From: Sinomonas terrae | GTDB taxonomy: Bacteria > Actinomycetota > Actinomycetes > Actinomycetales > Micrococcaceae | Length of the DNA: 64,000 bases | Direction of reading: 5' to 3' | Assembly: GCF_022539255.1 (NCBI RefSeq) | Contig: NZ_JAKZBV010000001.1 | Coordinates: 3,968,001-4,032,000 of the forward strand | Shown: piece after piece, positions 17,575-25,728 of the stretch | How the letters are laid out: the number at the start of each line of letters is the position of its first letter | Position numbering within the stretch: the stretch's first letter is position 1 | The notes under the pieces: generated by a model | Seen by the model: only the letters and a program-made list of their open reading frames with translations | Database searches by the model: none | Told to the model about the DNA's origin: nothing | Made by a program: the position numbers and the translations under genes

Positions 17575-18735
17575 CTAGCGTGTGGCGGTCGGTGTCGGGG
17601 TAGGTGTCGCTGTCGCCGTTGGCGTCGGAGTCGAAGTCGCCGTCGCCGACGTGGCCGACGACGTCGGGCTCGGTGACGGTGAGAGGTCGGCCGTCGCGGT
17701 GGGCGACGGTGTTGGGCTCGGCGTCCGTGTCGGGCTCGGCGTCGGTGTCGGGCTCGGCGTCGGCGACGGGGTTGGTGTGGGCGTCGGGCTCGCTGTGGGC
17801 TTGGGGCTTGCCGTGGCGCTAGGGGCCGCGGACGACGACGGGCTGGTTGAGGTCGACTTCGACGTGGGGGTCGGGCTCGAGGCCGGCGCTGCACCGGCCG
17901 AGTGGCTGGGTGTGGGGGCTGCGGTTGGGCCGGGAGCGGTCGGCTTGGGTGCCGGCGCCTTCTGGATCGTCTCTCCGGGGGCTGGCTCGTCGAGGGTCGT
18001 CGGGACGCTCCAGTTCTGACTCGCCGGGGTCTGCCCACCCTTGGGCGTGTAATCGGTGAGGGTGAGATTCATGACCGGGTCTGTCTGCTTGATCGCTATG
18101 TACGTCCACTTCATGGGGTCCTCGTAGACCCCATTGACGTGGGTCTCGAAGTGGAGGTGAGGGCCCGTCGCGCTGCCCGTATGGCCCACGAGACCGACAA
18201 CCTGACTCGGCTGCACCGTGTCCCCTGCCTTCACGGCGCAGGCGTGCATGTGGTTGTAAGTGGTGACGAGGCCGTTGCCGTGGTTGACCTCGACCCGATT
18301 CCCACCGCCCCAGGGGTGCCAACCAGCAGCCTGAACGAAGCCGGCGTCGGCCGCGTAGACGCGCGTGCCCTCCGCAGCCGCGAAGTCCTGGCCCCAATGG
18401 AACTCGCCCGGCTGGCCCGTCAGGGGGTTGATCCGGTAGCCGAAGGGCGAGGTGGCGACGAGGGTTTCGAGCGGAGCGTACAGCTGCCCTTTGGCGGGTC
18501 GCGGAAGGTCTGCTGAGGCGACCATGACGGTGCCAGAGTGTGTGCCTGCGGGGATCGAGCTGACGCCCGGGCGGTCGAAGGCGAGGGTGGCCTTCGGATC
18601 GGCGCGCACCGTGTCGGAGCTCCCCGAATCCGCAAAGGCGGCGTTGGCTCCGCAAACGGCACAGGCTATCGGGATGAGCAGGCCTACAAAGCCTCGACGA
18701 CCGATCTGACGTCCTGCACCGGTTTGCTGCTCCAC
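17575..18735 (-). CDS. Secreted M23 family peptidoglycan endopeptidase
   Basis: 386 residues from GTG 18735, which has GGGGAG four bases upstream; a TTG at 18747 is in frame. The N-terminus has a twin-arginine-type signal (GRRGFVGLLIPIACAVCG, cleavage probably near AFA). The zinc peptidase domain is complete: HWGQDFAAAEGTRVYAADAG (H and D ligands), NHGNGLVTTYNHMHA, and GATGPHLHFE-like HTGSATGPHLHFETH (catalytic and ligand His). After this comes about 150 residues of Pro/Thr/Ser/Ala-rich sequence built from PTPSPT repeats, probably a disordered, perhaps glycosylated, wall-spanning tail. LytM-type enzymes cut cross-links in peptidoglycan during growth or division. Confidence 0.9.
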   Translation of the reverse strand: MEQQTGAGRQIGRRGFVGLLIPIACAVCGANAAFADSGSSDTVRADPKATLAFDRPGVSSIPAGTHSGTVMVASADLPRPAKGQLYAPLETLVATSPFGYRINPLTGQPGEFHWGQDFAAAEGTRVYAADAGFVQAAGWHPWGGGNRVEVNHGNGLVTTYNHMHACAVKAGDTVQPSQVVGLVGHTGSATGPHLHFETHVNGVYEDPMKWTYIAIKQTDPVMNLTLTDYTPKGGQTPASQNWSVPTTLDEPAPGETIQKAPAPKPTAPGPTAAPTPSHSAGAAPASSPTPTSKSTSTSPSSSAAPSATASPKPTASPTPTPTPSPTPSPTPTPSPTRTPSPTPSPTATADLSPSPSPTSSATSATATSTPTPTATATPTPTPTATR

Positions 18736-19014
18736 GTGACTCCCCAATCAGTCATGCGTTTTTCGGCATGATCTATCCAAGTAAATTCGCGCCGAATGGC
18801 TCCATTGTTAGCTACACAGAGCGATCCCGCTAGATGTTGACAGAGTCACACAGCGCTTCGACAGCTTGTCAAGAAAGTAGGAGCGGGAAGAGCAGATCTG
18901 CGCCAGACGATGGGCATGAAGGGGTTCGAGGCGAAGCGTCCCTTATCGCGAGGACGGCTTCTGGCCGTCAGGACGCCCTGAAGAGGGCTTCTCCGCGAAA
19001 GGGCGTTTGCCACG
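18736..19014. other. Intergenic stretch upstream of the M23 gene
   Basis: No gene. Its base composition is less GC-rich than the surroundings around 18760-18850, where the promoter of the M23 gene should lie. I see no riboswitch pattern. Confidence 0.5.
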
Positions 19015-19048
19015 AAAAAGGCCCCGGAATCGCAACGATTCCGGGGCC
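19015..19048 (-). terminator. Rho-independent terminator of tRNA-Ser
   Basis: On the minus strand GGCCCCGGAATCG (13 bp) pairs perfectly with its complement around a three-base loop, followed by TTTTT. It lies eight bases from the tRNA 3' end. Confidence 0.93.
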
Positions 19049-19055
19049 GATTCGG

Positions 19056-19140
19056 CGGAGGATGGGGGATTTGAACCCCCGAGGGCGTGAACCCAACACG
19101 CGTTCCAGGCGTGCGCCATAGGCCGCTAGGCGAATCCTCC
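19056..19140 (-). tRNA. tRNA-Ser (anticodon GGA)
   Basis: 85 bases including the discriminator. Acceptor stem GGAGGAT / ATCCTCC with discriminator G. The D-arm is GCCTAGCGGCCTA. The anticodon stem CACGC / GCGTG encloses loop CTGGAAC, anticodon GGA. A long variable arm and T-arm CGGGGGTTCAAATCCCCC follow, as expected for class II tRNA-Ser. The CCA end is not encoded (CCG follows). Confidence 0.96.
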
Positions 19141-19250
19141 AGATTGCCCCGCTCACAGCCGCGCCCGTTCGAGCGCCCCTGTGCAGAGCAGACTCTAGAA
19201 TACCCGAGGTTGCCGGAAGCTCCGAATCGGCCCGTGCGAGACTTTGCGGC

Positions 19251-19586
19251 ATGGAGGAGTTCGACTGCCTTGTCGTCTACGTCCCGACCGCCGACGCTGA
19301 CGGTCTCCGAAGCGCGCTCGCTGAGGCGGGCGCGGGTCGCCTCGGGAACTACGCGGCGTGCAGCTTCAGCGTCGACGGAATGGGCCGCTTTACTCCCCTC
19401 GACGGAGCAGAGCCGGCGATCGGAAGCGTCGGCGAGCCGGAGCAGGTTCCCGAGACCCGGATCGAGGCGATCTACCCGCGGCGAGAGCGGAACGTGATCG
19501 TCCGGGCGCTGATCGCGGCACACCCGTACGAGACGCCGGCCTTCATGACCTTTCCGGTGGACATCAGCCTCCCATCGGAAGCCTGA
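19251..19586 (+). CDS. NIF3/YqfO-insert-like (PII/CutA-fold) protein
   Basis: 111 residues. It has the ferredoxin-like pattern of the domain inserted in YqfO-type NIF3 proteins: FDCLVVYVPTADADGLRSAL, GRLGNYAACSFSVDG, GRFTPLDGAEPAIGSVG, and VRALIAAHPYETPAF. These are diagnostic phrases of that family (GxYxxC-x-F and HPYE-x-P). Stand-alone members bind small molecules or metals in PII/CutA fashion; the role is unknown. Its last 23 bases overlap, tail to tail, the 3' end of the histidine kinase gene. A TAGAAT box at 19195-19200 could be its -10. Confidence 0.85.
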   Translation: MEEFDCLVVYVPTADADGLRSALAEAGAGRLGNYAACSFSVDGMGRFTPLDGAEPAIGSVGEPEQVPETRIEAIYPRRERNVIVRALIAAHPYETPAFMTFPVDISLPSEA

Positions 19587-20910
19587 CCGCGAAACACGCC
19601 CCGCCTTCCGGAGCCCTTCCGGCCACGAGCTGGCCTCCGAGCCGGCCCGCAAGGCGCTGCGCGATCGAGAGCCCGAGCCCCGTTCCCACCGGCCGCTCCC
19701 CCCGATAGCGCGAATGAAGCGCCCCGCGCTCGAAAGCGTGGGCGAGGTCGTCCTCACTCAGCCCAGGGCCGCCGTCGCGCACTTCGAGGACGACGGCGGT
19801 CCCCTCCCGCCGCCCGGCAAGCACCACGGGCGCTCCGGCGGGAACCACCCGGAGCGCGTTCTCGACAAGGCCGTCGAGGAGCTGCCGGAGGCGGCGCGCG
19901 TCCGTCACGACGGGAAGCGGCCCCGGCACCTCGATGCGCAGCACCACGCCTGCAGAGCCGGCCACGCCACGCCACGCCTCGACGACGGCGGGCAGGATGG
20001 CCGCCGCGTCGACGGGCTGGAGGTCCACCCTGAAGTCGTCGGCCTCGAGGCGGGCGAGTTCGAGAAGATCGCTCACGAAGTGGTCGAGCCGGCCGGCCTC
20101 GGCGCCGAGGGTCTGGCCCACGCGAGGGATGTCCTCGCCCGGGATCATTCCGTCCGCGAGCGCCTCGGCGTAGCCGCGGAGGGCCGTGAGCGGCGTCCGC
20201 ATCTCGTGCGAGACGGAGAGCAGGAATTCGCGCTGCCTGCCTTCGCTCGCGGCGAGCGAGGCGTCCAACGCCCCGAGCGCGTGGGCGACCTGCTCGACCT
20301 CCGCTGGCCCCCCGCCGTCGACCGCCACACCGCGTTCGCCACCCGCGAGCCGCCGCGCAGCTCCGGCGACATGCACGAGCGGCCGTGCCACCCAACTGGC
20401 CACAAGCGCGCCCCCCGCGACCGCGCACGCGAAGCCGATGAGCAGAGCCCAGAGGAGCCGGGTCACGAGCGGGCCCGCCGCCTGATTCACGGCCGAGACC
20501 GGTTCGACGAGCACAAGCCCGCCCCCGCCCGAGAGCGGCCGGGCCTCGACGACGACCGGCGTCCCGCTCACGGTCTCGGTCTGCGAGAAGGACCCGCCCG
20601 AGAGGACTTTGGCGACCGCCGCCCGGCTCACGTACTTCCGGCCCGCCCCGCTCACGGTGCCGTCCGGATTCACGAGGGCGATGCGCCCGGCCTCGCCGAC
20701 GGCGAGTTCACGGAGCGAGGCGAGATTGGTCACGGACCCGGATGCGCTCAGGGCTTGAGCCTGGCGCGCGAGGCTTGCGCGGGCTTGGTCGACGGCGGCG
20801 GAGCGGATGAGCTGGGCGCCGACGAGCCCTGCGACGAGCGTCGCCACCGCTGCCACGGCGACTGTCACGAGAGTCACGCGCGCGTAGAGCGACCGCAGCC
20901 ACTTCCTCAT
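19564..20910 (-). CDS. Sensor histidine kinase (HAMP-HisKA-HATPase)
   Basis: 448 residues from ATG 20910. Two membrane helices (about 10-32 and 150-172) flank a periplasmic sensor region; a HAMP domain follows (ASWVARPLVHVAGAARRLAGG). The phosphoacceptor H-box is FLLSVSHEMRTPLTALRGYA. The ATPase domain has the N-box LLDGLVENALRVVP, G1 LEVRDGGPGLSEDDL and G2 GTGLGLSIAQRLAGRLGG. It phosphorylates the response regulator encoded immediately upstream (10-base gap), with which it forms an operon. The signal cannot be inferred. Confidence 0.93.
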   Translation of the reverse strand: MRKWLRSLYARVTLVTVAVAAVATLVAGLVGAQLIRSAAVDQARASLARQAQALSASGSVTNLASLRELAVGEAGRIALVNPDGTVSGAGRKYVSRAAVAKVLSGGSFSQTETVSGTPVVVEARPLSGGGGLVLVEPVSAVNQAAGPLVTRLLWALLIGFACAVAGGALVASWVARPLVHVAGAARRLAGGERGVAVDGGGPAEVEQVAHALGALDASLAASEGRQREFLLSVSHEMRTPLTALRGYAEALADGMIPGEDIPRVGQTLGAEAGRLDHFVSDLLELARLEADDFRVDLQPVDAAAILPAVVEAWRGVAGSAGVVLRIEVPGPLPVVTDARRLRQLLDGLVENALRVVPAGAPVVLAGRREGTAVVLEVRDGGPGLSEDDLAHAFERGALHSRYRGERPVGTGLGLSIAQRLAGRLGGQLVAGRAPEGGACFAVRLPMGG

Positions 20911-20920
20911 CGCGCTTTCC

Positions 20921-21625
20921 TCACGTCCCGGCCCCGCCTTCGGCCGAGGCGCTGTAGCCGACGCCGCGCGTCGTCCTGAGCGGGCTCGCCTCGCCGAGCT
21001 TCGCGCGCAGCTGCGCGATGTGGACGTCCACGGTCCGGCCGCCACCGTAATCGGCCTGGCCCCACACGGCCGAGAGGAGCTGCTCGCGGCTGAACACGCG
21101 CCCTGGCTGGCTCATGAGGTGCGCGAGCAGGTCGAATTCGAGTGCGGTGAGCTGCACCGGCTGGCCGTCGGCCTCGGCGGTGCGCCGGTCGAGGTCCAGC
21201 CGGACCTGGCCCAGAGTCAGGATGCGCGGCGCCTGCGGACCTGCCGCCCGACGGAGCACGCTGCGGACGCGGGCGACGAGCTCGCGCGGGGAGAACGGCT
21301 TGGTGAGGTAGTCGTCGGCGCCGAGTTCGAGGCCGAGGACGCGGTCCACCTCGTCGTCGCGGGCGGTCACGAAGATCACCGGCGTCCAGTCGTCGTCTTC
21401 GCGCAGACGGCGGCAGATTTCGACGCCGTCGATCCCCGGCAGGCCCACGTCCAAGACGATCGCAACCGGCCGCAGCTGCCGAATCCGCTGGAGCGCAGCA
21501 GCGCCGTCCCGCTCGACGTGCACCCCGAATCCCGCTCGGGCCAGATAGAGGCGTTCGAGGTCCGCGATGGCATGCTCGTCCTCGACCACGAGCACGAGCC
21601 CCCGCCCCTCGCCGGAGTTGTCCAC
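20921..21625 (-). CDS. OmpR/PhoB-type response regulator
   Basis: 234 residues from GTG 21625; an ATG at 21658 would add 11. The receiver domain begins LVLVVEDEHAIADLERLYL (acidic pair), has the phosphoacceptor in AIVLDVGLPGIDGVEICR, and the conserved lysine in DDYLTKPFSPRELVAR. The C-terminal winged helix (VQLTALEFDLLAHLMSQPGRV and GGRTVDVHIAQLRAKLG, then RGVGY) is the OmpR type. It is the partner of the histidine kinase 10 bases downstream. Confidence 0.93.
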   Translation of the reverse strand: MDNSGEGRGLVLVVEDEHAIADLERLYLARAGFGVHVERDGAAALQRIRQLRPVAIVLDVGLPGIDGVEICRRLREDDDWTPVIFVTARDDEVDRVLGLELGADDYLTKPFSPRELVARVRSVLRRAAGPQAPRILTLGQVRLDLDRRTAEADGQPVQLTALEFDLLAHLMSQPGRVFSREQLLSAVWGQADYGGGRTVDVHIAQLRAKLGEASPLRTTRGVGYSASAEGGAGT

Positions 21626-21792
21626 GCCACCATTCAAGCGCACGACGACGCCGTGCATCGCGGGTGCGGCGGCTGGCTCGGGAGACTTTACATTCCTCGA
21701 ACATGGGCCGAACACGTCCCTTGCGGTCCCCGGGCAGTATCGGACTGTAGCCCGGAACACCACCGGAGCAGCGCTCGTGGAAGGACACTGCT

Positions 21793-22521
21793 ATGGACCG
21801 CAGAACAATTGAGGACACCGGAAGATTCGACGTTGCCGGCCGGAAGGCGCGCTCGCGCCGCTGGAAGGCGGGAGCTGCGTCAACGCTCGCGGCGGCCCTC
21901 CTCGCGGGCGGAGGCGTCGCCGTCGCCCTCGAAGCCCACCAGCAGCCGACGGCGGGAACAGCGGCTGCTTCGTCCGCGGCTGACGGCGGTGCGTCGCTCG
22001 CGAGCCTGACGTCGCTCGACGGGCTGAATGCCGACGTTGCTGCAGTCACATCCCCGGGCGGCCGGAACGACGTCGCCCAGCCGGCCGCCGTCGTCGCTCC
22101 CGTTGCGAACGCGACGCCGTCCCCGTCGTCGTCCGCCAAGGCCACGGCCCAGCACCCGGCGCGCGCTGCCCTGCGGCGCGTGCTCGCCGTCATCATCAGG
22201 CAGGACGGCTCGGCCCAGTACGGCCAGAACGCGCAGAAGGCGGCCCGCGCCGCCATCAACCGCTTCCCCGCCGCGTTCCGGCATCTGCCCGCCAAGATGC
22301 AGCAGGACGTCTGGACGCTCGCCGGCGCCCCGGCGGCCCAGGAGGTCGCGGACGCGCAGACCATCAAGGACAGCGCGCTCAACGGCGCCTACGGCGCGGC
22401 GGTGCAGAAGCTCGCTCAGGCCATCCAGAAGGCAGCCGCGAAGACTCCGACGCCGAGCACCCCGGCTCCGAGCACCCCGGCTCCGGCAACTCCCGCGCCG
22501 AGCGCGACGACCGGGAGCTGA
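21793..22521 (+). CDS. Alanine-rich membrane-anchored or secreted protein, unknown function
   Basis: 242 residues. A basic N-terminus (GRKARSRRWK) precedes one hydrophobic helix at about 27-47, then an Ala/Ser/Pro-rich extracellular region. A modestly conserved-looking helical stretch follows (LRRVLAVIIRQDGSAQYGQN through MQQDVWTLAGAPAAQEVADA), then a short TPSTPAPSTPAP tail. No family is recognised. It is divergent from the response regulator (gap 167 bases) and could be in its regulon. The ffs RNA gene follows 46 bases after the stop. Confidence 0.7.
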   Translation: MDRRTIEDTGRFDVAGRKARSRRWKAGAASTLAAALLAGGGVAVALEAHQQPTAGTAAASSAADGGASLASLTSLDGLNADVAAVTSPGGRNDVAQPAAVVAPVANATPSPSSSAKATAQHPARAALRRVLAVIIRQDGSAQYGQNAQKAARAAINRFPAAFRHLPAKMQQDVWTLAGAPAAQEVADAQTIKDSALNGAYGAAVQKLAQAIQKAAAKTPTPSTPAPSTPAPATPAPSATTGS

Positions 22522-22567
22522 CGAGCCGGTTCGAGGCACCCCTCGGACTCCGCTAAGATGGAACCCA

Positions 22568-22653
22568 GCCCCTCATGTGGCGTCATCCTGCTGAACTCCC
22601 CCAGGACCGGAAGGTAGCAAGGGTAGGTGGGCTCTGGCGGGTGCATGAGGGGC
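22568..22653 (+). ncRNA. ffs: Signal recognition particle RNA, small bacterial (4.5S) type
   Basis: GCCCCTCATG at the 5' end pairs with CATGAGGGGC at the 3' end. The apical domain has the invariant SRP signature CAGGACCGGAAGGTAGCAAGGGTAGG (given here in two parts: CAGGACCGGAAG and GTAGCAAGGGTAGG) with the GGAA tetraloop. It is followed by CTTTTC. Location directly upstream of dnaX is the normal one in actinobacteria. Confidence 0.93.
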
Positions 22654-22664
22654 CTTTTCATACC

Positions 22665-22673
22665 TGTGGATAA
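22665..22673 (-). promoter_or_regulatory. DnaA-box match in the dnaX promoter region
   Basis: TGTGGATAA is the complement of a perfect DnaA box (TTATCCACA), centred about 45 bases upstream of the predicted dnaX transcription start. Confidence 0.45.
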
Positions 22674-22700
22674 CCCGCTTCGGGTGTCGGTCCAGATTGG

Positions 22701-22706
22701 TAGGGT
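22701..22706 (+). promoter_or_regulatory. -10 element for a leaderless dnaX transcript
   Basis: TAGGGT ends seven bases before the GTG at 22714. No Shine-Dalgarno sequence precedes the GTG. Confidence 0.4.
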
Positions 22707-22713
22707 TTTCACC

Positions 22714-25686
22714 GTGAGTTCTCCGACTGCCCTCTACCGCCGGTATCGGCCGGACACGTTCCAAGACGTGATCGGGCAGGAGCACGTCACCGAGCCGCTC
22801 ATGACGGCGCTCCGCAAGGACCGCGTCAACCACGCCTATCTCTTCTCCGGACCGCGCGGCTGCGGCAAGACGACATCGGCCCGCATCCTCGCCCGTTGCC
22901 TCAACTGCGAGAAGGGCCCGACGCCGGAGCCGTGCGGCGTGTGCCCCAGCTGCGTCGAGCTGGCGCGGGGCGGCTCCGGCTCGCTCGACGTGATCGAGAT
23001 CGACGCCGCGAGCCACGGCGGCGTGGACGACGCGCGGGACCTCCGCGAGCGGGCGACGTTCGCCCCGGTGCGCGACCGCTACAAGATCTTCATCATCGAC
23101 GAGGCCCACATGGTCACGTCGGCGGGCTTCAACGCGCTGCTCAAGATCGTCGAGGAGCCGCCCGAGCACATCAAGTTCATCTTTGCGACGACTGAGCCGG
23201 ACAAGGTCATCGGGACCATCCGCTCGCGCACGCATCACTATCCCTTCCGGCTCGTGCCGCCCGAGCCGCTCATGGCGTACCTCGAGAAGCTGTGCGCCGA
23301 GGAGCACGTGGCTGTCGAGCCTGGCGTGCTCTCTTTGGTGGTCCGCGCGGGCGGTGGTTCCGTGCGCGACTCGCTCTCCGTGCTCGATCAGCTCATGGCC
23401 GGCGCGGGCGAGGGCGGGATCGACTACGAGCTCGCCGTGGCCCTTCTCGGGTACACGCACGCCGCGCTCCTGGACGACGTTGTGGACGCCGTCTCCGCGG
23501 GGGACTCGGGAACGGTCTTCCGCGCCGTCGACCGTGTCATCCAGACCGGCCACGACCCACGCCGGTTCGTCGAGGACCTTCTGGAGCGGTTCCGCGACCT
23601 CATCATCGTCCAGGCCCTCCCCGAGGCCGCCGAGGCGATTCTGCGCGGTGTTCCCGCCGACCAGCTCGCACGGATGCGCACGCAGGCCCAGTCGCTCGGG
23701 GCCGCGGAGCTCTCGCGGGCCGCGGACATCACGAACACGGCGTTCAACGAGATGACCGGTGCGACCTCTCCCCGCCTCCATCTCGAGCTTCTCTGCGCGC
23801 GGCTCATGCTCCCCGGCGCCGACAGCGACCACGGCCTGGCGGCCCGGCTGGATCGGCTCGAGCGGCGGCTCTCGTTCGAGCACGGTGCGGCCGAGGAGTC
23901 GGTTGCGGCCCCGGCGGCGGCGGTTGTGGCGCCCACGCCTGCTCCAGCCGCTCCTGCGCCCGCGGAGTCTGCTCCAGCCGCCCCTGCGCCCGCTTCACCC
24001 GTACCCGCTCCCGAGCCTGCGCCTACCGCGGACGCGCCTCATCCCGCCCTACCCGAGCCTGAGCCCGTCGCGGCTGCGCCCCGTCAGACCCGACCGGAGC
24101 CTGAACCGGCGCCCACGGCCGAGCAGCCGGCCCAGCGACCGCAGCCAGCGCAACGGGTCCATGCCGCACCGGCCCCGGAAGCCGCATCGGCTGCTTCGGT
24201 CCCGCAGACCTCGTCGGCTCCGCAGGAGGCAAGCCCGCAGGCAGGAACGACGAGTGGTGGCTCGGGCAGCGTCGAGATGTTCCGTCGCGCGTGGCCAGAG
24301 GTGTTGGAGGCGCTCACCGCGATCAAGCGCCTCACGTGGATTCTGGTGAGCCAGAACGCGAACGTCGCGGGCTTCGATGGGAGGACGCTGACCCTCGCCT
24401 TTGCCAACTCGGGGTCCGTCAACTCGTTCTCGCGCGGTGACCATCCGGACAACGTGCGTCGAGCGGTGCAGCAGGTTCTCGGCGTCGACGTCCAGATCGA
24501 TGCCACGACGGGCGGAAACGGTCCCGTTCCCGCCGGTGTGAGGGGAGCTGAGCCGGGCCCAAAAGCACCGGCTGACAGTCCGCGGGGGTCCCGTGCGCCT
24601 GAAGCAGTTGGCGTACCCGAAACAGTTGGCGTACCCGAAACAGTTCGCGTACCCGAAACAGTTCGCGTACCCGAAACGGTTCGCGTACCCGAAACAGTTC
24701 GCGTACCCGAAGCTGGTCGTGCCGGCGCACCAGCGTCGTCGCCAGCAGCGTCTGCCAATCCGCCCGCCCCTACGGCCGCGGACATTGCGTGGGGGCTCGC
24801 CCCGGCGCCGGCGGGAGCACCTACCGCTCCCGCCTCGCCTGGGCAGCGCGACACCGCCGAGACGAACCCCGACCGGGCAGTTGGCGTACCCGAAACGAAC
24901 CCCAACCGGGCAGTTGGCGCACCCGAAACCAACCCCAGCCCGGCAGTTGGCGCACCCGAAACCAAGCCCGACCGGGGGCGGGCGTCCGATGACCCATACG
25001 CGGACATCCCCTATGACGACGAGGAGCCAGCGGCAGATTGGGACGAGCCGCTGCCGGAAGACGAGGGGTCGGGTCGTCCGTCGAGTCGCCGGCCCAGCCG
25101 CCCGTCCAGCCCGGGGGAGGCTCAGTCCGCAGCGCCGGTTACGAGCGAGCCGAGCCGCGATCCCTGGGCCTACGCGAGAGAATCCTCGCCCGGTGTCTGG
25201 TCAGTCGGGAGCGAGCCGAACACCGGTGCGGTCCCCCAACAGGCGACGCCGCCCTCGCAGCGGGACGCCCCGCCGTCGTACGCCCCCGCGGCCGCGCAGC
25301 CGCCCTCAGCGCCGGAGCGCCCCGTACCGCCGGAACGCCCTGCACCCTTGGAACAGCGCGCACCCGCCGAACGGCCCGCGCCCCCTCGCCCCACCTCGAC
25401 TCAGCCACCCCGGCCCGGCCAGCCTGAACGCCCAGCGGACGACGTCGGCCAGAACCTGAGCATGTACCAGCGGCTTTCGCGGCGGGCAGCGCAGCAAGCG
25501 CAGGAGCAGGCCAACGCACAGGCGGCGAGTGTCCGGACGCAGCCGGTCGTGGAGGACATCCCGAGCGCGGACGACGAAACGGTCGAGGCGTCCGGGGTGT
25601 TCGGTCGCGCCGCGGTCGAGCGGATCCTCGGCGGGAAGCTCCTCGAGGAGCGGTCGCTCGACGGCACGGTCCTCCCGCCTCGCTAG
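22714..25686 (+). CDS. dnaX: DNA polymerase III subunits gamma and tau
   Basis: 990 residues from GTG 22714, where the protein begins with ALYRRYRPDTFQDVIGQEHV, the standard DnaX start. Clamp loader ATPase: Walker A FSGPRGCGKTTSARIL, zinc cysteines CLNCEKGP and CGVCPSC, Walker B FIIDEAHMV, sensor 1 IFATTEPDKV and the SRTHHYPFR segment. Domain III ends near residue 370. After it comes about 200 residues of Pro/Ala-rich linker, a tau-like folded segment (FRRAWPEVLEALTAIKRLTW), then a second long disordered tail. Within the tail, a run of VGVPET/VRVPET repeats is encoded by a DNA repeat also found between genes elsewhere in the window. E. coli DnaX is 643 residues, so the excess is linker. recR follows. 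Confidence 0.96.
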   Translation: MSSPTALYRRYRPDTFQDVIGQEHVTEPLMTALRKDRVNHAYLFSGPRGCGKTTSARILARCLNCEKGPTPEPCGVCPSCVELARGGSGSLDVIEIDAASHGGVDDARDLRERATFAPVRDRYKIFIIDEAHMVTSAGFNALLKIVEEPPEHIKFIFATTEPDKVIGTIRSRTHHYPFRLVPPEPLMAYLEKLCAEEHVAVEPGVLSLVVRAGGGSVRDSLSVLDQLMAGAGEGGIDYELAVALLGYTHAALLDDVVDAVSAGDSGTVFRAVDRVIQTGHDPRRFVEDLLERFRDLIIVQALPEAAEAILRGVPADQLARMRTQAQSLGAAELSRAADITNTAFNEMTGATSPRLHLELLCARLMLPGADSDHGLAARLDRLERRLSFEHGAAEESVAAPAAAVVAPTPAPAAPAPAESAPAAPAPASPVPAPEPAPTADAPHPALPEPEPVAAAPRQTRPEPEPAPTAEQPAQRPQPAQRVHAAPAPEAASAASVPQTSSAPQEASPQAGTTSGGSGSVEMFRRAWPEVLEALTAIKRLTWILVSQNANVAGFDGRTLTLAFANSGSVNSFSRGDHPDNVRRAVQQVLGVDVQIDATTGGNGPVPAGVRGAEPGPKAPADSPRGSRAPEAVGVPETVGVPETVRVPETVRVPETVRVPETVRVPEAGRAGAPASSPAASANPPAPTAADIAWGLAPAPAGAPTAPASPGQRDTAETNPDRAVGVPETNPNRAVGAPETNPSPAVGAPETKPDRGRASDDPYADIPYDDEEPAADWDEPLPEDEGSGRPSSRRPSRPSSPGEAQSAAPVTSEPSRDPWAYARESSPGVWSVGSEPNTGAVPQQATPPSQRDAPPSYAPAAAQPPSAPERPVPPERPAPLEQRAPAERPAPPRPTSTQPPRPGQPERPADDVGQNLSMYQRLSRRAAQQAQEQANAQAASVRTQPVVEDIPSADDETVEASGVFGRAAVERILGGKLLEERSLDGTVLPPR
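24607..24963 (+). repeat. In-frame expansion of the GTTGGCGTACCCGAAAC repeat inside dnaX
   Basis: Six tandem 18-bp units start at 24607, 24625, 24643, 24661, 24679 and 24697 (GTTGGCGTACCCGAAACA or GTTCGCGTACCCGAAACA, coding VGVPET/VRVPET). Three more at 24880, 24913 and 24946 have a 33-bp period (AVGVPETNP and AVGAPETNP). Both periods keep the frame. The same core occurs outside genes at 13.8-13.9 and 36.0 kb with a 31-bp period, which would not keep a frame. Confidence 0.92.
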
Positions 25687-25728
25687 TAGCCGCGCTTGGG
25701 CGAGACCCGGAGGCGGTAGCGTAGTGGG

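Noticed and set aside
18736..18850. c-di-AMP riboswitch ahead of the M23 endopeptidase
   Set aside because: Such a switch is common at actinobacterial cell-wall hydrolase genes, so I looked for its conserved core; it is not there.
19056..19140. Genomic island attachment site at tRNA-Ser
   Set aside because: No integrase and no repeat of the tRNA 3' end in the window.
24607..24714. CRISPR or VNTR only
   Set aside because: Tandem 18-mers without spacers, in frame within dnaX.
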